Assembly: GCA_024401025.1 (NCBI GenBank)
Contig: JAKSLV010000005.1
Coordinates: forward strand, 1 to 58,726
Direction of reading: 5' to 3'
Source: Bacteroidales bacterium
GTDB taxonomy: Bacteria > Bacteroidota > Bacteroidia > Bacteroidales > UBA3824
Length of the DNA: 58,726 bases
How positions within the stretch are numbered: the stretch's first letter is position 1; each line of letters begins with the position of its first letter. The notes under the pieces are model-generated. The model ran no database searches, had not been told where the DNA came from, and saw nothing but the letters and a program-made list of their open reading frames with translations. The position numbers and the translations under genes are program-made. This document shows, in pieces, positions 1-10,772 of the stretch.

Positions 1-100
1 TACTCTCCACTCTCCACTTTCCACTTTCTACTCTCTACTATCTACTCTCTACTCTCTACTATCTACTATCTACTATCTACTCTCTACTATCTACTATCCC
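1..100. repeat. Pyrimidine-rich short tandem repeat
   Basis: On the + strand this is a run of imperfect units built from TACTATC and TACTCTC, almost purine-free apart from regularly spaced A. It ends directly at the stop codon of the minus-strand phosphatase gene, so it lies in that gene's 3' flank. No gene is visible. It continues past the left window edge, so its full length is unknown. Confidence 0.7.
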
Positions 101-2125
101 CTAAATCTTAAACACCATCATAGTGATGTCGTCGCTCTGATCCAGGTCGCCTATCCACTCGTCGTAGAATCTTCCGAACATGTTTTTCTGTTCAGCAAGG
201 AGGAAATTCTGTCGTTTGGCAATCTCCTTCTTGAAGTTTACGGCCATCAGTCGTTTGCAGTAAGGTCCGCCCACCACGTCGGTGCATCCGTCGGTATACA
301 TATATACTATGTCGTCTGTCTGCAACTGTATGGGTATCAAGTTGAACGACCTCTCGTCGTGGATTTTTCCAATGGCGAGGTTGTCGCCGTAATATTCGGT
401 AGTCTCGCCTCTTCTTGCAATCACCATTGTGCGCTTTGATGCGGCAAAGAGGCCCTTCATGGTGTTTTTGTTGTACATGAAAAGCGATAAGTGCAAACCG
501 TCGCGCTCTATGTCGGTCACAAATTCCTCGCCCATGGTGCTCTGAATCTTTCTGTTAAGCTCGGTCAGGATGGTCTCGGGACTCAGCTCCGAGATTTTCC
601 TGATGCTGATGTAGTCGTTCAGCAGGTAGAGGTCGATTGCCGACAATACCGCGCCCGAAATTCCCTGCATGTTGCAGTCGCCCACGCCGGCTATCACCCA
701 GTTGTCGATGGTGCGGGCCAGTACAAAATCGCCTCCAATCTTGTTTTTGGGTCGGCTGTACACGAAGAAATCCTTGAAAATCTGTTTGGTAGGCGTAAGT
801 TCAAGGTTAAGCACGTTCAGCAGTCGAGTGGTGTAGTTCTGGTTGTTGTGCAGTTCCGTGTTGGCCAGTTTCAGGCTTATGCGCTCGCTCTTTATGGTGA
901 GCTCGGTCTGCTCCAGCTCGCTTTTCAGTTTCCTGATGTTCTCGTTCTGCTCCTCCAGTTGCTTGTTTTTCACGGAAATCTGTACGTTTTTGCGCTCGGT
1001 TTCCTTGTTGCGCTCCATAATCTGGAGGTTCAGCACCTTGATGTTTTCCATCTGGCTTTCAATCTCTTTTTTCTGATACGTCAGCTCCTCGTTCTGCTGC
1101 TGCATCTCTATGTTGCGCTCTTCCATTCTCTTGTAGAGGTCGTGGATCTCGTTTTTCTGCTTCAGGAATTCCCTGATGCTGTTTCCAAACATTCCGAACT
1201 CGGTTTTCTTCTTGCTCATGTTGTCGAGCATCTCGGTGTTCTCGGTCTTCAGGATCTCGGCGGTATCAGTAAGCGGCTTTATGATGTATATCCTGTTGTA
1301 TATCCATACGCTGGCAAACATCAGCAGCACAATGCCGAACATTATGAACAGCATGGGATTCAGCACCTTCAGGATGTTTTCCGTAGTGTTTTCTGCCCAG
1401 AAATACATGTAGGCCTCGGCTATGCCGATGTTGTTTTCCAGTGGGCGGCTCATAAACATCATGTCGCTTTTTTCGGTCTCTATGGATTTCAGCTCCTCCG
1501 AGTTTTGGGCCAGGCCAATGCCGATGCTGCCCAGAGATTTCATGTAGTCGTCGATGAGGTCGCTGTTTACCTCGCGTATCAGGAACAAATATCCCGAAGG
1601 GGCTTCCTTTCGGGTCTGTATGTCGTTTCCTGATACTACTGTGCTACCGAAATATTCGAACACCCTGCCCTTGATATTTATGAAATAGTGGCGCTTGTAG
1701 GTCTCCTCGAAAAGCTTCTGCACCCTGATGTCGGGGAAAAAGTTCACGTTCTCAAACTCCTCGTCGGGGTTGTGGTATATCATTTTGCCCTTGGTATCAA
1801 ACACCAGCACATCGGCGGCGGCATACGATTCGCGCATTGTGCCGATGCTCTCGTATATCCATCCCTCCTCGGTGGATTCAGGATCCTTTATGTAAGCCAC
1901 AAGCTCGTCCCAGGCCGAGTTTTCATGTATTACGGCGTTGGCCTGCTCCTGCTTTATGCTCAAGATGTTGTCTATCATCTCGGCATTGTTTTGCCTGGTG
2001 ACCTCCATAACGCTGGAAATCTGTTTTTGCTGCACCTTATTATAATAGAACATCGCCAGCAGAAGTATGGCAATGCATATAGTGGATATCGCTATCAATC
2101 CTGATTGTACTGACCTGTATCTCAT
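101..2125 (-). CDS. Membrane sensor with SpoIIE/PP2C-type phosphatase domain
   Basis: This 674-residue protein has an N-terminal membrane segment (about 10-28), an extracytoplasmic sensor region resembling CHASE4 (about 30-250), a second membrane segment (about 256-278), a HAMP-like linker, a long Gln/Glu/Lys-rich coiled coil (about 300-430) and a C-terminal SpoIIE-type PP2C domain (about 445-674). The phosphatase metal-binding motifs are visible as [19 protein letters not shown] and SDDITMMV. The family dephosphorylates Ser/Thr phosphoproteins, classically anti-sigma-factor antagonists; the partner here is not visible. It is transcribed divergently from secA, with a TATATTTGT box 39-47 bases upstream of its ATG. 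The domain reading is firm; the signal and target are unknown. Confidence 0.85.
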   Translation of the reverse strand: MRYRSVQSGLIAISTICIAILLLAMFYYNKVQQKQISSVMEVTRQNNAEMIDNILSIKQEQANAVIHENSAWDELVAYIKDPESTEEGWIYESIGTMRESYAAADVLVFDTKGKMIYHNPDEEFENVNFFPDIRVQKLFEETYKRHYFINIKGRVFEYFGSTVVSGNDIQTRKEAPSGYLFLIREVNSDLIDDYMKSLGSIGIGLAQNSEELKSIETEKSDMMFMSRPLENNIGIAEAYMYFWAENTTENILKVLNPMLFIMFGIVLLMFASVWIYNRIYIIKPLTDTAEILKTENTEMLDNMSKKKTEFGMFGNSIREFLKQKNEIHDLYKRMEERNIEMQQQNEELTYQKKEIESQMENIKVLNLQIMERNKETERKNVQISVKNKQLEEQNENIRKLKSELEQTELTIKSERISLKLANTELHNNQNYTTRLLNVLNLELTPTKQIFKDFFVYSRPKNKIGGDFVLARTIDNWVIAGVGDCNMQGISGAVLSAIDLYLLNDYISIRKISELSPETILTELNRKIQSTMGEEFVTDIERDGLHLSLFMYNKNTMKGLFAASKRTMVIARRGETTEYYGDNLAIGKIHDERSFNLIPIQLQTDDIVYMYTDGCTDVVGGPYCKRLMAVNFKKEIAKRQNFLLAEQKNMFGRFYDEWIGDLDQSDDITMMVFKI

Positions 2126-2163
2126 AATCCTGATATTGGGTTCTGGTTATGTAATATTTTTTT

Positions 2164-2172
2164 ACAAATATA
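2164..2172 (-). promoter_or_regulatory. Promoter -7 box for the SpoIIE-type gene
   Basis: On the minus strand this reads TATATTTGT, matching the Bacteroidota TAnnTTTG box. A TTTG on the same strand lies about 24 bases upstream (2197-2200), slightly farther than usual. It faces the secA promoter across a 243-base intergenic space rich in T tracts. Confidence 0.55.
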
Positions 2173-2264
2173 GAACATTTCCGTTAAATTCAGCCACAAA
2201 TATTGCAAAAAAATATCACCGATTTTTTTTGTTGCAAACAATTTTTTAATCTTTTGTAAAGTTT

Positions 2265-2298
2265 TTTGCTTAAAATCCAGAAAAAAAATTAACTTTGT
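2265..2298 (+). promoter_or_regulatory. secA promoter
   Basis: TTTG at 2265-2268, a 21-base spacer, then TAACTTTGT at 2290-2298 fit the Bacteroidota sigma-ABfr consensus. The secA ATG follows about 70 bases downstream. Confidence 0.65.
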
Positions 2299-2368
2299 AG
2301 CGCAAAATTGTGGTGTAGAATCGCCAACTATTTATTAATCAAGATACTAACAAAAATTATCAATAAAA

Positions 2369-5300
2369 ATGGGATTTCTTCAAAGTCTCTTAAAGACATT
2401 TTTTGGTGATAAGTCATCAAAAGACATAAAAAAAATGGGTCCTATTGTTGCCCAGATCAATGAGGAGTATGCAAAGCTGAGAAACATCAGCAACGACGAG
2501 CTGAGGGCTATGACTACCAACCTTAGGGCCATGCTCAAGGATTCTGTGAAGGATTTTGAGGCTACCCTGGCTACTCTTAAGGAGAAGCTTGGAGGCTCCG
2601 AGCCCCTTACGGCACAGGAGCAGGAAAAACTCTATGACGATATCGAAGCCACCGAAAAAAATCTCCAGGATACACTCAAGAAAAAACTCGACGAGATTCT
2701 GCCTCAGGCCTTCGCTATTATGAAGGATACTGCGCGCCGTTTCAGCGAGAGCGATTACGTTGAGGTTACAGCCACCGAGATGGACCGCAATCTGGCCACT
2801 AGATACGAGAACATCACTATTGATGGCGACAAGGCCAGATACGACCACGTATGGAGCGCCGGCGGAAACAAGGTGCCTTGGAACATGGTTCACTACGATG
2901 TTCAGCTTATCGGCGGTATTGTGCTGCATCAGGGAAAGATTGCCGAGATGGCCACCGGTGAGGGTAAGACCCTCGTGGCTACTCTGCCTGTGTTCCTCAA
3001 CGCACTTACCGGTCGCGGTGTTCACGTTGTTACAGTAAACGACTATCTGGCCAAGCGTGATGCCGACTGGATGGGTATGCTCTATCAGTTCCACGGACTT
3101 ACAGTTGACTGCATCGACCGTCATCAGCCCAACTCGGCCCAGAGACGCGCCGCATACAATGCCGACATCACTTTCGGTACCAACAACGAGTTCGGTTTCG
3201 ACTACCTGCGCGACAATATGGTTTTCTCTCCTGCCGAGCTGGTGCAGAGAAAGCATGTATACGCCATTGTCGACGAGGTGGATTCGGTGCTTATAGATGA
3301 TGCACGTACACCTCTCATCATCAGCGGTCCAGTGCCACACGCCGGCGACGACATGATGATGTTCATGGGCCTGAAGCCTAAGGTAGAGGATCTTGTAAGG
3401 CATCAGAAGGAGCTTGTAAACCGCCTGCTCATCGATGCCAAAAACTATATTAAGAAAGGTGACCGCGAGAAGGGCGGTGTGGCATTGCTGAAGGCCTGGA
3501 AGGGTCTGCCTAAGAACAACGCCATCATAAAGTTCCTGAGCGAGGAGGGCAACAAGGTGCTCCTTACCGAGACCGAGGGAATCTACATGGCCGAGAACAA
3601 CAAGCGCATGCCTGAGATCACCGACGAGCTCTATTTCGTGATAGAGGAGAAGCAGAATTCCGTGGACCTCACCGAGAAGGGTATCGACCTCATCACCGGA
3701 AATTCCGACGATCCCAAGTTCTTCATCATTCCTGATGTGGGAAGCCTTGTGGCAGATGTGGAGAATTCCGGACTCTCCGACGAGGAAAAGAACGCACAGA
3801 AAGACCAGATCATGTCTGACTTCGCCGTCAAGAGCGAGCGCATCCATACTATCAACCAGCTCCTTAAGGCCTACACAATGTTTGAGCGCGATCAGGAGTA
3901 CGTTGTTATGAACAACAAGGTTCAGATTGTGGACGAGCAGACTGGCCGTATTCTTGAGGGCCGCAGATATTCCGACGGTCTCCACCAGGCTATCGAGGCC
4001 AAGGAGAACGTAAAGGTGGAGGCTGCCACCCAGACTTTCGCAACCATCACTCTCCAGAACTACTTCCGTATGTACGAGAAGATTGCCGGTATGACCGGTA
4101 CAGCCGAAACCGAGGCTGGCGAGCTCTGGGACATCTATAAACTCGACGTTTGCGTTATCCCTACCAACCTGAAGGTTATCCGCGAGGATATGGAGGACCT
4201 TGTATACAAGACCAAGCGCGAGAAATACAAGGCCGTTATCGAGGAGGTTGTACGTCTCCACGAGGCAGGCCGTCCAGTTCTCGTAGGTACCACTTCGGTG
4301 GAAATCTCCGAGACACTCAGCAAGATGCTTACAATGCGCAAGATACCTCACAATGTGCTTAACGCCAAGCAGCACGCACGCGAGGCCGAGATTGTGGCCG
4401 TTGCAGGTCAGAGCGGTACTGTTACCATCGCCACCAACATGGCGGGCCGTGGTACCGATATCAAGCTAAGCCCAGAGGTGAAGGCTGCCGGTGGTCTTGC
4501 CATCATAGGTACAGAGCGCCATGAGAGCCGCCGTGTTGACCGTCAGCTCCGTGGACGTGCTGGTCGTCAGGGTGACCCTGGCTCTTCGCAGTTCTTCGTT
4601 TCTTTGGAGGACAACCTGATGCGTCTGTTCGGTTCGGAGAGAATCGCCGCCGTTATGGACAGGATGGGTCTTGAGGAAGGCGAGGTAATCCAGGCCGGTA
4701 TCGTCACCAAGTCTATCGAGCGCGCTCAGAAGAAGGTGGAGGAAAACAACTTCGGTATCCGTAAGCGTCTTCTCGAATACGACGACGTTATGAACAAGCA
4801 CCGCGAGGTGATATACCGTCTGCGCCGCAACGCCCTCTTTGGCGAGGGTCTCGGCATCGAGATCAACAACATGCTCGATTCGGCCTGCAACGCCATAGTA
4901 AGCGAGCATCTGGCCTCTGGCAACTACGCCGCATTCTCCATGGAAGTTCAGAAGATTTTCTGTATGCAGAATCCTATCTCTGAGGAGGATTTCATGAAGA
5001 TGGACGAGAGCAAGATCGGCGATATCCTCTTCGAGGCCGCCGATAAGAATCTGGCCGCCAAGATGAACCGCATCCGCGAGCAGCTTGTGCCATGGGTTGC
5101 CAACGTTTTCGAGCAGGCTGGTCAGCAGTACGAGTTCATCATGGTTCCTATATCAGACGGTATGAGGATTTTCCAGATACGTGTAAACCTGAAGCGCGCC
5201 CACGAGAACGGATGCCGCGAGGTTACAAAGGCATTCCAGAAGCAGCTGATGCTTAACGCCATCGACGAGAACTGGAAGCAGCATCTCCGCGATCTCGACG

Positions 5301-5731
5301 ACCTTAAGCAGGCCGTACAGAACGCGTCATACGAGCAGAAGGATCCTCTCGTTATCTACAAGCAGGAATCCAGCAAGCTCTTCGGCAAGATGCTCGACCA
5401 CAACAACAAGTTCATCATATCTTGTCTCATGAGAGGTCAGATACCTCAGCCCGATCCAGAGCAGATAGCCCGTCGTCAGGCTCAGGCTCTCGCACAGGCC
5501 GAGGCCAGGGCAGAGGCACAGCGCCGCGAGCAGGAGCGCCTGAAGGCCAGCAAGGAGGAAGCCGTAAAGGTAACCGACGAGCCTAAGCAGAAGCCTCAGC
5601 CTCAGCAGGTTCAGCAGGCTCCCAAGACTCAGCCTATCAGAGTTGAGAAGAAGGTGGGACGCAACGATCCATGTCCTTGCGGTTCTGGCAAGAAATACAA
5701 GAACTGCCACGGCAAGGATGCAATAGAGTAG
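2369..5731 (+). CDS. secA: Preprotein translocase ATPase SecA
   Basis: The 1120-residue motor ATPase drives preproteins through SecYEG at the inner membrane. The Walker A sequence MATGEGKT lies near residue 200, the [17 protein letters not shown]-type region and the GMTGTAETE and TNMAGRGTD motifs are all present, and the C-terminus ends in the zinc- and SecB-binding motif [12 protein letters not shown]. It is longer than the about 900 residues of E. coli SecA, as is usual in Bacteroidota: extra sequence sits inside the first nucleotide-binding region (around residues 330-480), and an Ala/Gln/Glu-rich linker precedes the zinc tail. It stands alone, with its own promoter and a strong terminator. 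Confidence 0.98.
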   Translation: MGFLQSLLKTFFGDKSSKDIKKMGPIVAQINEEYAKLRNISNDELRAMTTNLRAMLKDSVKDFEATLATLKEKLGGSEPLTAQEQEKLYDDIEATEKNLQDTLKKKLDEILPQAFAIMKDTARRFSESDYVEVTATEMDRNLATRYENITIDGDKARYDHVWSAGGNKVPWNMVHYDVQLIGGIVLHQGKIAEMATGEGKTLVATLPVFLNALTGRGVHVVTVNDYLAKRDADWMGMLYQFHGLTVDCIDRHQPNSAQRRAAYNADITFGTNNEFGFDYLRDNMVFSPAELVQRKHVYAIVDEVDSVLIDDARTPLIISGPVPHAGDDMMMFMGLKPKVEDLVRHQKELVNRLLIDAKNYIKKGDREKGGVALLKAWKGLPKNNAIIKFLSEEGNKVLLTETEGIYMAENNKRMPEITDELYFVIEEKQNSVDLTEKGIDLITGNSDDPKFFIIPDVGSLVADVENSGLSDEEKNAQKDQIMSDFAVKSERIHTINQLLKAYTMFERDQEYVVMNNKVQIVDEQTGRILEGRRYSDGLHQAIEAKENVKVEAATQTFATITLQNYFRMYEKIAGMTGTAETEAGELWDIYKLDVCVIPTNLKVIREDMEDLVYKTKREKYKAVIEEVVRLHEAGRPVLVGTTSVEISETLSKMLTMRKIPHNVLNAKQHAREAEIVAVAGQSGTVTIATNMAGRGTDIKLSPEVKAAGGLAIIGTERHESRRVDRQLRGRAGRQGDPGSSQFFVSLEDNLMRLFGSERIAAVMDRMGLEEGEVIQAGIVTKSIERAQKKVEENNFGIRKRLLEYDDVMNKHREVIYRLRRNALFGEGLGIEINNMLDSACNAIVSEHLASGNYAAFSMEVQKIFCMQNPISEEDFMKMDESKIGDILFEAADKNLAAKMNRIREQLVPWVANVFEQAGQQYEFIMVPISDGMRIFQIRVNLKRAHENGCREVTKAFQKQLMLNAIDENWKQHLRDLDDLKQAVQNASYEQKDPLVIYKQESSKLFGKMLDHNNKFIISCLMRGQIPQPDPEQIARRQAQALAQAEARAEAQRREQERLKASKEEAVKVTDEPKQKPQPQQVQQAPKTQPIRVEKKVGRNDPCPCGSGKKYKNCHGKDAIE

Positions 5732-5752
5732 CATATTTTCTTCCTTAATATT

Positions 5753-5794
5753 ATTGCGTCGCAATTTTTTATAATTGCGGCGCAATTTTTTTTT
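5753..5794 (+). terminator. Intrinsic terminator of secA
   Basis: ATTGCGTCGCAAT at 5753-5765 pairs over 13 positions (one U-G wobble) with ATTGCGGCGCAAT at 5774-5786, with a short AT loop, and is followed by eight T. Each arm is itself nearly palindromic, so alternative hairpins are possible. Confidence 0.8.
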
Positions 5795-5860
5795 CATTTC
5801 AGGCTTTGATTTCACACTATATAAGTGTAGTGAATCAAATAATAACAAATTCTCATCGAA

Positions 5861-7780
5861 ATGGACGGATTACGAAAATTTTTTCCATTATATTTCACCA
5901 ATCTCTTTGGCGTGATGAACGACAACGTGCTTAAGAGTCTTGTGTGTTTTGTTGCATCCACCTGGGTATCCAGCGATTACGCCGAAATCATCACCAGCTG
6001 CGTGGCCGCGGCCATGGTGGTTCCCTACGTGTTTTTCTCGCCGCTGGCGGGCAAGCTTCCGCACTTCTTCAGCAAGCAGCGCATCGTGCGCGTGGCCAAG
6101 ATATGCGAGGTGCCCATCATGATGCTGGCCATATTGGGATTTTATTTCCAGAACCTTACGCTGGCCATGACATCGTGCCTGCTCATGGGATTCCAGAGCG
6201 CGCTGTTCTCTCCTGCCAAGTACGGCCTTATCAGAGACATAGGCGGCACCGAGGGCATATCCATGGGAATGGGCGGCATGGAGGCGTTCTCGTTTCTGGG
6301 CATGCTGGTGGGTACATTTGCGGGCTCGATGCTTGCCGACGATCCACGTCTGTTCATAATTTCACTGGTGCTTGTGGGCCTTGCGCTCTCGGGAGCCGGC
6401 AGCAGCTACGCCATCCGCGCCAACGAGCAGGAGTTCAACGAGGAATCCAGCGCCAATCCATTCGTATTCATCCGCGATACGTCGCGCATCGTAAGCCGCA
6501 CCCGCGGACTCCAGCACGTGGTGATGTACCTGTCGCTGTTCTGGTGGCTTAGCGCGTCGCTTCAGATAATCCTGCTCACACATTGCAAGAACGTTTTCGG
6601 GCTCAACCCATCACAGATAGGTGTTATCCTGGCCATTATGGCAGTGGGAGTTACGGCAGGCTGTCTTCTGGGCGGACACATCAATCAGCGTGTTTTCCTG
6701 CTTGGCTACACACCGCTGCTTGGCGCAATCATCAGCGTGCTTATGGTGCTGGCCTTTGCCCTGCCTTTCCAGCAGATGGGCGGATGCGGCGTCTATGTGT
6801 TCGCCTCCATCATGGCCGTAATAGCCGTATGCGGCGGTCTGTTCAAGATTCCGCTTGATGCCGAGATCCAGAGCCGCAGCAATCCATCGGAGCTCAACAT
6901 CGTGCTGGCCTACTTCAATCTGGTGTCGTTTATCTTCATTTTCGGAGCCTCAGCCACCAACATCATCATCACGTATTTCCTGTCGTCGTCGTGGGTTTTC
7001 CTCTTCGACGGTCTCATCATGCTGGTGTGGTCGCTGGTGTTTTTCTGCAATTACAGGAGCGTGCTCTGCTTTGCCGTATCGCGCACCATGCATCTGCATT
7101 ACGATATAGAGCTGATACGGCCGCATCTTATGCGGGCTGATGCTGACAGCTCCAATGTACTGGTGATGCCCATGCACCGCGCCCTGCTGGATCCGCTGAT
7201 AATGTTCTCTGAGCTATACGATTACAGCCTTCAGCCTATGGTGGACAGCCGTTTCTTTGCCAACGGCGCTGTGGCCCATGTGCTTAATCTCTTCGATTCC
7301 GTTCAGGTGCCCGACCTGGTATCCACCGGCAGGGCAGGAGTGGAGCAGGCTCAGCAGCTGGATTCCATAGTGCAGCATCAGCTTCAGGATAATAAAAACC
7401 TGATATTCTACCCATCCGGACACATAACGATGGATGGCCGCGAGACCATCGGAAACCGCCGCATGGCCTACAACGCCTGCAAAAACCTGCCCGACCATAC
7501 CCGAGTGCTGGCCGTGGAGATTCACGGACTCTGGGGCAGCCGCTGGAGCAACTACGGACTCAGGAAAACGCCGCCATTGGCCTCGCTATTGGGCAAGAGC
7601 CTGATGTTTATGTTGTTGCTGAAATTCCTTTATGTGAAGAAACGCAAGGTAACCATCACGTTCAGCGATATCACCAGCGATGTGCGCCAGTGGGCACAGC
7701 TTGGCAGAAGAGATTTCAATGCCCGTCTGGAGGATTTCTACAACAGAAAAGAGGACATCTTGCAGCCGTCGTGGTGCTGA
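5861..7780 (+). CDS. MFS transporter fused to PlsC-type acyltransferase (LplT-Aas-like)
   Basis: Residues 1 to about 410 form a many-helix MFS transporter resembling the lysophospholipid flippase LplT. Residues about 425-630 form an acyltransferase domain, with the HX4D motif as HRALLD near residue 438 and a YPSGHIT block in the position of the usual FPEGTRS. The expected role is import of lysophospholipid across the inner membrane and its re-acylation. E. coli Aas also carries an acyl-ACP synthetase domain, which is absent here. The gene follows the secA terminator and precedes DUF4783 by 68 bases. Substrate assignment is inferred from the family. Confidence 0.85.
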   Translation: MDGLRKFFPLYFTNLFGVMNDNVLKSLVCFVASTWVSSDYAEIITSCVAAAMVVPYVFFSPLAGKLPHFFSKQRIVRVAKICEVPIMMLAILGFYFQNLTLAMTSCLLMGFQSALFSPAKYGLIRDIGGTEGISMGMGGMEAFSFLGMLVGTFAGSMLADDPRLFIISLVLVGLALSGAGSSYAIRANEQEFNEESSANPFVFIRDTSRIVSRTRGLQHVVMYLSLFWWLSASLQIILLTHCKNVFGLNPSQIGVILAIMAVGVTAGCLLGGHINQRVFLLGYTPLLGAIISVLMVLAFALPFQQMGGCGVYVFASIMAVIAVCGGLFKIPLDAEIQSRSNPSELNIVLAYFNLVSFIFIFGASATNIIITYFLSSSWVFLFDGLIMLVWSLVFFCNYRSVLCFAVSRTMHLHYDIELIRPHLMRADADSSNVLVMPMHRALLDPLIMFSELYDYSLQPMVDSRFFANGAVAHVLNLFDSVQVPDLVSTGRAGVEQAQQLDSIVQHQLQDNKNLIFYPSGHITMDGRETIGNRRMAYNACKNLPDHTRVLAVEIHGLWGSRWSNYGLRKTPPLASLLGKSLMFMLLLKFLYVKKRKVTITFSDITSDVRQWAQLGRRDFNARLEDFYNRKEDILQPSWC

Positions 7781-7848
7781 TTGGTACGCTTTTTGATTAT
7801 TGATGTGCGTAACATTAAACAACTTTTTCACCTTTAAATTTTAGGAAT

Positions 7849-8229
7849 ATGAAACGCGCATTATCACTAATCGTGTTGCTGGTGGCAGTAGCCTTTGGCA
7901 GCTACAGCTTCAGCTGCTATCCGTCGGCCGAATCTGCCGACATCAACACCGCCATACAGATGGGAGAGGTGTCCACCATTGTAAAGTACATGGACAGCAA
8001 TGTGGACCTGGGCCTCAGCTACCGCAACGCACGCTGCACGCGCGACGAGGCGGCCGGGCTCTTGTCGGAGTTTTTCCGTCAGAACAAGCCCTGCGATTAT
8101 GTGTGCGATATTCACAGGAACCGCGTATCAGGCAGCCTTACAACTGCCGATGGTAAATCATATCGGGTAGACTACACACTGAAGACTGTGGACAACCAAC
8201 AGCTGATGACAGGGTTGTATGTTTACTAG
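7849..8229 (+). CDS. DUF4783 exported protein
   Basis: This 126-residue protein starts with a basic end and a hydrophobic segment typical of an export signal. The rest is a small NTF2/SnoaL-like fold candidate recognised as DUF4783, a Bacteroidota family commonly found beside nadC, as here. Its function is unknown. The start ATG follows a short AT-rich leader and the gene ends just before a hairpin terminator. Confidence 0.75.
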   Translation: MKRALSLIVLLVAVAFGSYSFSCYPSAESADINTAIQMGEVSTIVKYMDSNVDLGLSYRNARCTRDEAAGLLSEFFRQNKPCDYVCDIHRNRVSGSLTTADGKSYRVDYTLKTVDNQQLMTGLYVY

Positions 8230-8256
8230 AATTTTGAGAATTTAATTTGAGAGGAA

Positions 8257-8293
8257 GCCGGAATTTAATTTTTTTAGATTCTGGCTTTTTTTT
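8257..8293 (+). terminator. Intrinsic terminator between DUF4783 and nadC
   Basis: GCCGGAAT pairs with ATTCTGGC (one wobble) across a T-rich loop and is followed by nine T. This separates the upstream unit from nadC. Confidence 0.7.
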
Positions 8294-8308
8294 ATGTGCC
8301 AAATTATA

Positions 8309-8317
8309 TATATTTGC
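8309..8317 (+). promoter_or_regulatory. nadC promoter -7 box
   Basis: TATATTTGC, an exact TAnnTTTG match, lies 31 bases before the chosen nadC ATG. No clear TTG element is seen at the -33 distance. Confidence 0.55.
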
Positions 8318-8348
8318 GGATTATAAAAGTAACCAAAAATTCGTAAAA

Positions 8349-9197
8349 ATGAAGAAACTTGAAAATCTGGTGGACGACCTGATACAGATTGCCATTGCCG
8401 AGGACCTCGGCGACGGCGACCACACATCGCTCTCCACAATCCCCAACGACGAGCAGGGCGCTGCCCGTCTCATAATAAAGCAGGACGGCATATTGGCCGG
8501 TGTAGACGTGGCCCTCAAGATATTCCAGGCCATAGATCCTGCCTTGGAAGTGGATGTTTTGCTCCAGAACGGCACCAAGGTGAAGAAGGGCGACATTGCC
8601 TTCACCGTAAAGGGCCGCGTGATTTCCATACTCCAGGCCGAGCGTCTGGTGCTAAACTTTATGCAGCGTCTAAGCGGCGTGGCCACACAGACCAACGTGT
8701 ATGCCGCCAAGATTGCCGATCTCCACACTAAGGTGCTGGATACCAGAAAGACTACTCCGGGTCTCCGTCTGCTGGAGAAGCAGGCTGTAAAGATAGGCGG
8801 CGGTGTAAACCACCGTATCGGCCTTTTCGATATGATACTCATCAAGGACAACCATGTGGACTTTGCCGGCGGCATCCGTCAGGCCATCACTGCTGCCCAA
8901 AACTACTGCAAGGCCAAGGGCAAGCAGCTTGACATCGAGATAGAGACCCGCAGCCTCGACGAGATCCGTGAGGCTATGGAGGTGGGCGGTATCCGCCGTA
9001 TCATGCTTGACAACTTTGACCTGGAGATGACCCGCAAGGCCGTGGAGCTTATCGGCGGCAAGTACGAGACCGAGTCGTCTGGCGGCATCACCCTCGACAC
9101 TCTCCGCGACTACGCCCTTACAGGTGTGGACTACATCTCTGTAGGCGCGCTTACACATCAGATAAAGTCGCTCGACATGAGTTTGAAGGCTATGTAA
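8349..9197 (+). CDS. nadC: Nicotinate-nucleotide pyrophosphorylase (quinolinate phosphoribosyltransferase)
   Basis: The 282-residue enzyme converts quinolinate and PRPP to nicotinate mononucleotide in de novo NAD synthesis. Family landmarks are present: AEDLGDGDHTS near the N-terminus, the RKTTPGLR active-site segment, GGVNHRIGLFDMILIKDNH, and the C-terminal ESSGGI and VDYISVGALTHQ segments. The frame is open farther upstream to 8247, but ATG 8349 is preferred because a promoter box lies at 8309-8317 and the terminator of the previous gene lies inside the longer version. nadA and nadB are not in the window. Confidence 0.95.
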   Translation: MKKLENLVDDLIQIAIAEDLGDGDHTSLSTIPNDEQGAARLIIKQDGILAGVDVALKIFQAIDPALEVDVLLQNGTKVKKGDIAFTVKGRVISILQAERLVLNFMQRLSGVATQTNVYAAKIADLHTKVLDTRKTTPGLRLLEKQAVKIGGGVNHRIGLFDMILIKDNHVDFAGGIRQAITAAQNYCKAKGKQLDIEIETRSLDEIREAMEVGGIRRIMLDNFDLEMTRKAVELIGGKYETESSGGITLDTLRDYALTGVDYISVGALTHQIKSLDMSLKAM

Positions 9198-9208
9198 ATT
9201 TTTTTTCG

Positions 9209-9268
9209 GAAAAGTGAATGATTTTTACGTTTTTTAACATTATCTGTCATTCACTTTTCTTTGTTTTT
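9209..9268 (+). terminator. Long-loop hairpin terminator after nadC
   Basis: GAAAAGTGAATGA at 9209-9221 pairs perfectly with TCATTCACTTTTC at 9247-9259 across a 25-base loop, followed by a T-rich stretch. Confidence 0.6.
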
Positions 9269-9331
9269 GCATCTATATAAATGCAATCAATCACTAATTA
9301 CTAACACTATAATGTTTTGGAGGACCAAAAA

Positions 9332-10738
9332 ATGAGAAAACTTACAACCTTGATCATTGGGGCAGCTTTGATGGCTGCGCAGTCTGTGGTGCTCAGTTCT
9401 TGCATCCTGTACACCTCGGCACCCACATCCACCGTGTATGTGGATGATGTTTATGGCAACAATCGTCCTGCTGCAACCGTAAAGAAAACTACTCCTACAC
9501 AGGAGGAGCTTACCGGCGACCCCGAGATCCTAAACACCGAAGGCGAAGAACTTGCCTATGACGGTGATTATGTGGACGACGACAGCTACACCGCAAGAAT
9601 CTACCGTTTCCACCGTCGCATTGGTCGTGTAGATTATTATGACGCCTACATCGCCGAGCCTTGGTTTTACAACTGGTATTATGACTACGGCCGTTATTAC
9701 TGGTATGACTATGACTTTGCCTGGGGCTTTGGCCATGGCTTTTCGCCATACATGCACTGGCACTACAACTCGCCTTACTATGGCTACTCGTGGTATGACT
9801 ATCACCACCACTATTGCTACGGCCCGTACTACGGCTGCTATGATCCTTATTATTATGGCGGCGGCCACTATTACAGCCACCACCACCGCAATAGTTTCGA
9901 CCGTCACTACGCCTCGCAGTACTACAGCATCAATGGTAACGGCAGCAGGCCAACCTACTCTTACGGTCACCGTGGCAGCTCTACTGGCAACTACAACAGC
10001 CGTACCTACACCAGCAACGGCGACAGCGGACGTGATCCTTCACGCACCGGAAGCTCTACTTCTTCAAGCAAGACTGGATCCAACACTTCCTCTGCAAGCC
10101 GTCCAAGCCACAGCAATGGAACTACCAACAGCTACTACTCAAGCTCATCAAGCAGCCAGTCAGGCTCTGCAAGATCAAGCTCATCAAGCAGCTCCAACAA
10201 GTCTGGCTCAAGCTCTTCGTCTTCAAGCCGTCCAAGCCACAGCAACGGTACTACAGGCAGCTACAGCAGCTCATCGTCTAGCAGCTCGCACAATGCCGGA
10301 ACATCAAGCAGCTCTATAAGCAGAAGCAGCTCGTCAGCTCCAAGCTCTTCTAGCTCTTCAAGCAGCAGAGGCGGTTCATCATCACGCAGCGGCTTGTCAA
10401 CAGGCAGCAGAAACAGCAGCTCATACAATACTTCCAAGTCGTCAGGCAGCCAATACTCTGGCCGATCAAGCTACTCATCGGGCAGCTCTTCAAGTTACTC
10501 TTCAGGCAGCAGCTACTCTTCGGGCAGCAGCTACTCTTCAGGCAGCAGCTACTCAGGTAGCTCATCAAGCAGCAGCCACTCGTCAAGCAGCTCATCAAGC
10601 AGCCACTCATCAAGCAGCTACTCTTCAGGCAGCTCATCAAGCAGCCACTCTTCAGGCAGCAGAGCCGGCTCTTCTTCAAGCTACTCAGGCGGCAGCTCGT
10701 CAGGCGGCAGCAGAAGCGGTCACAGCGGCCACCGATAG
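9332..10738 (+). CDS. Low-complexity lipoprotein rich in Tyr/His and Ser
   Basis: From ATG 9332 the protein is 468 residues. This start is preferred to an in-frame TTG at 9317 because a GGAGG lies 8 bases before it, a real Shine-Dalgarno unusual for this phylum, and it gives a clean lipoprotein signal ending LSSC. After an acidic region (about 40-85) comes a Tyr/Trp/His-dominated segment (about 85-185), then a Ser tail of more than 200 residues with YSSGSS repeats, ending in Gly/Ser/Arg/His. No catalytic domain is recognised. It is probably an outer-membrane or surface lipoprotein; the His-rich part could bind metal, which is inference. Confidence 0.75.
   Translation: MRKLTTLIIGAALMAAQSVVLSSCILYTSAPTSTVYVDDVYGNNRPAATVKKTTPTQEELTGDPEILNTEGEELAYDGDYVDDDSYTARIYRFHRRIGRVDYYDAYIAEPWFYNWYYDYGRYYWYDYDFAWGFGHGFSPYMHWHYNSPYYGYSWYDYHHHYCYGPYYGCYDPYYYGGGHYYSHHHRNSFDRHYASQYYSINGNGSRPTYSYGHRGSSTGNYNSRTYTSNGDSGRDPSRTGSSTSSSKTGSNTSSASRPSHSNGTTNSYYSSSSSSQSGSARSSSSSSSNKSGSSSSSSSRPSHSNGTTGSYSSSSSSSSHNAGTSSSSISRSSSSAPSSSSSSSSRGGSSSRSGLSTGSRNSSSYNTSKSSGSQYSGRSSYSSGSSSSYSSGSSYSSGSSYSSGSSYSGSSSSSSHSSSSSSSSHSSSSYSSGSSSSSHSSGSRAGSSSSYSGGSSSGGSRSGHSGHR
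10469..10550 (+). repeat. 18-bp in-frame repeats encoding YSSGSS
   Basis: Units of the type AGCTACTCTTCAGGCAGC recur several times with single-base differences inside the Ser-rich tail. Being multiples of three, copy-number changes would lengthen or shorten the tail without a frameshift. Confidence 0.75.
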
Positions 10739-10772
10739 GATAGTTTTATTGTAGTACTAAAAATGAAAAAAT

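Noticed and set aside
491-1633. Long open frame on the + strand opposite the SpoIIE-type gene
   Set aside because: The minus-strand protein has clear domains; the + frame has His/Val/Leu-rich composition typical of an antisense shadow.
2417-4375. 652-codon open frame opposite secA
   Set aside because: Antisense of a strongly conserved gene; no domain, no promoter, shadow codon pattern.
8247-8348. Longer N-terminus for nadC
   Set aside because: It would include a terminator and the promoter box; ATG 8349 matches family length.
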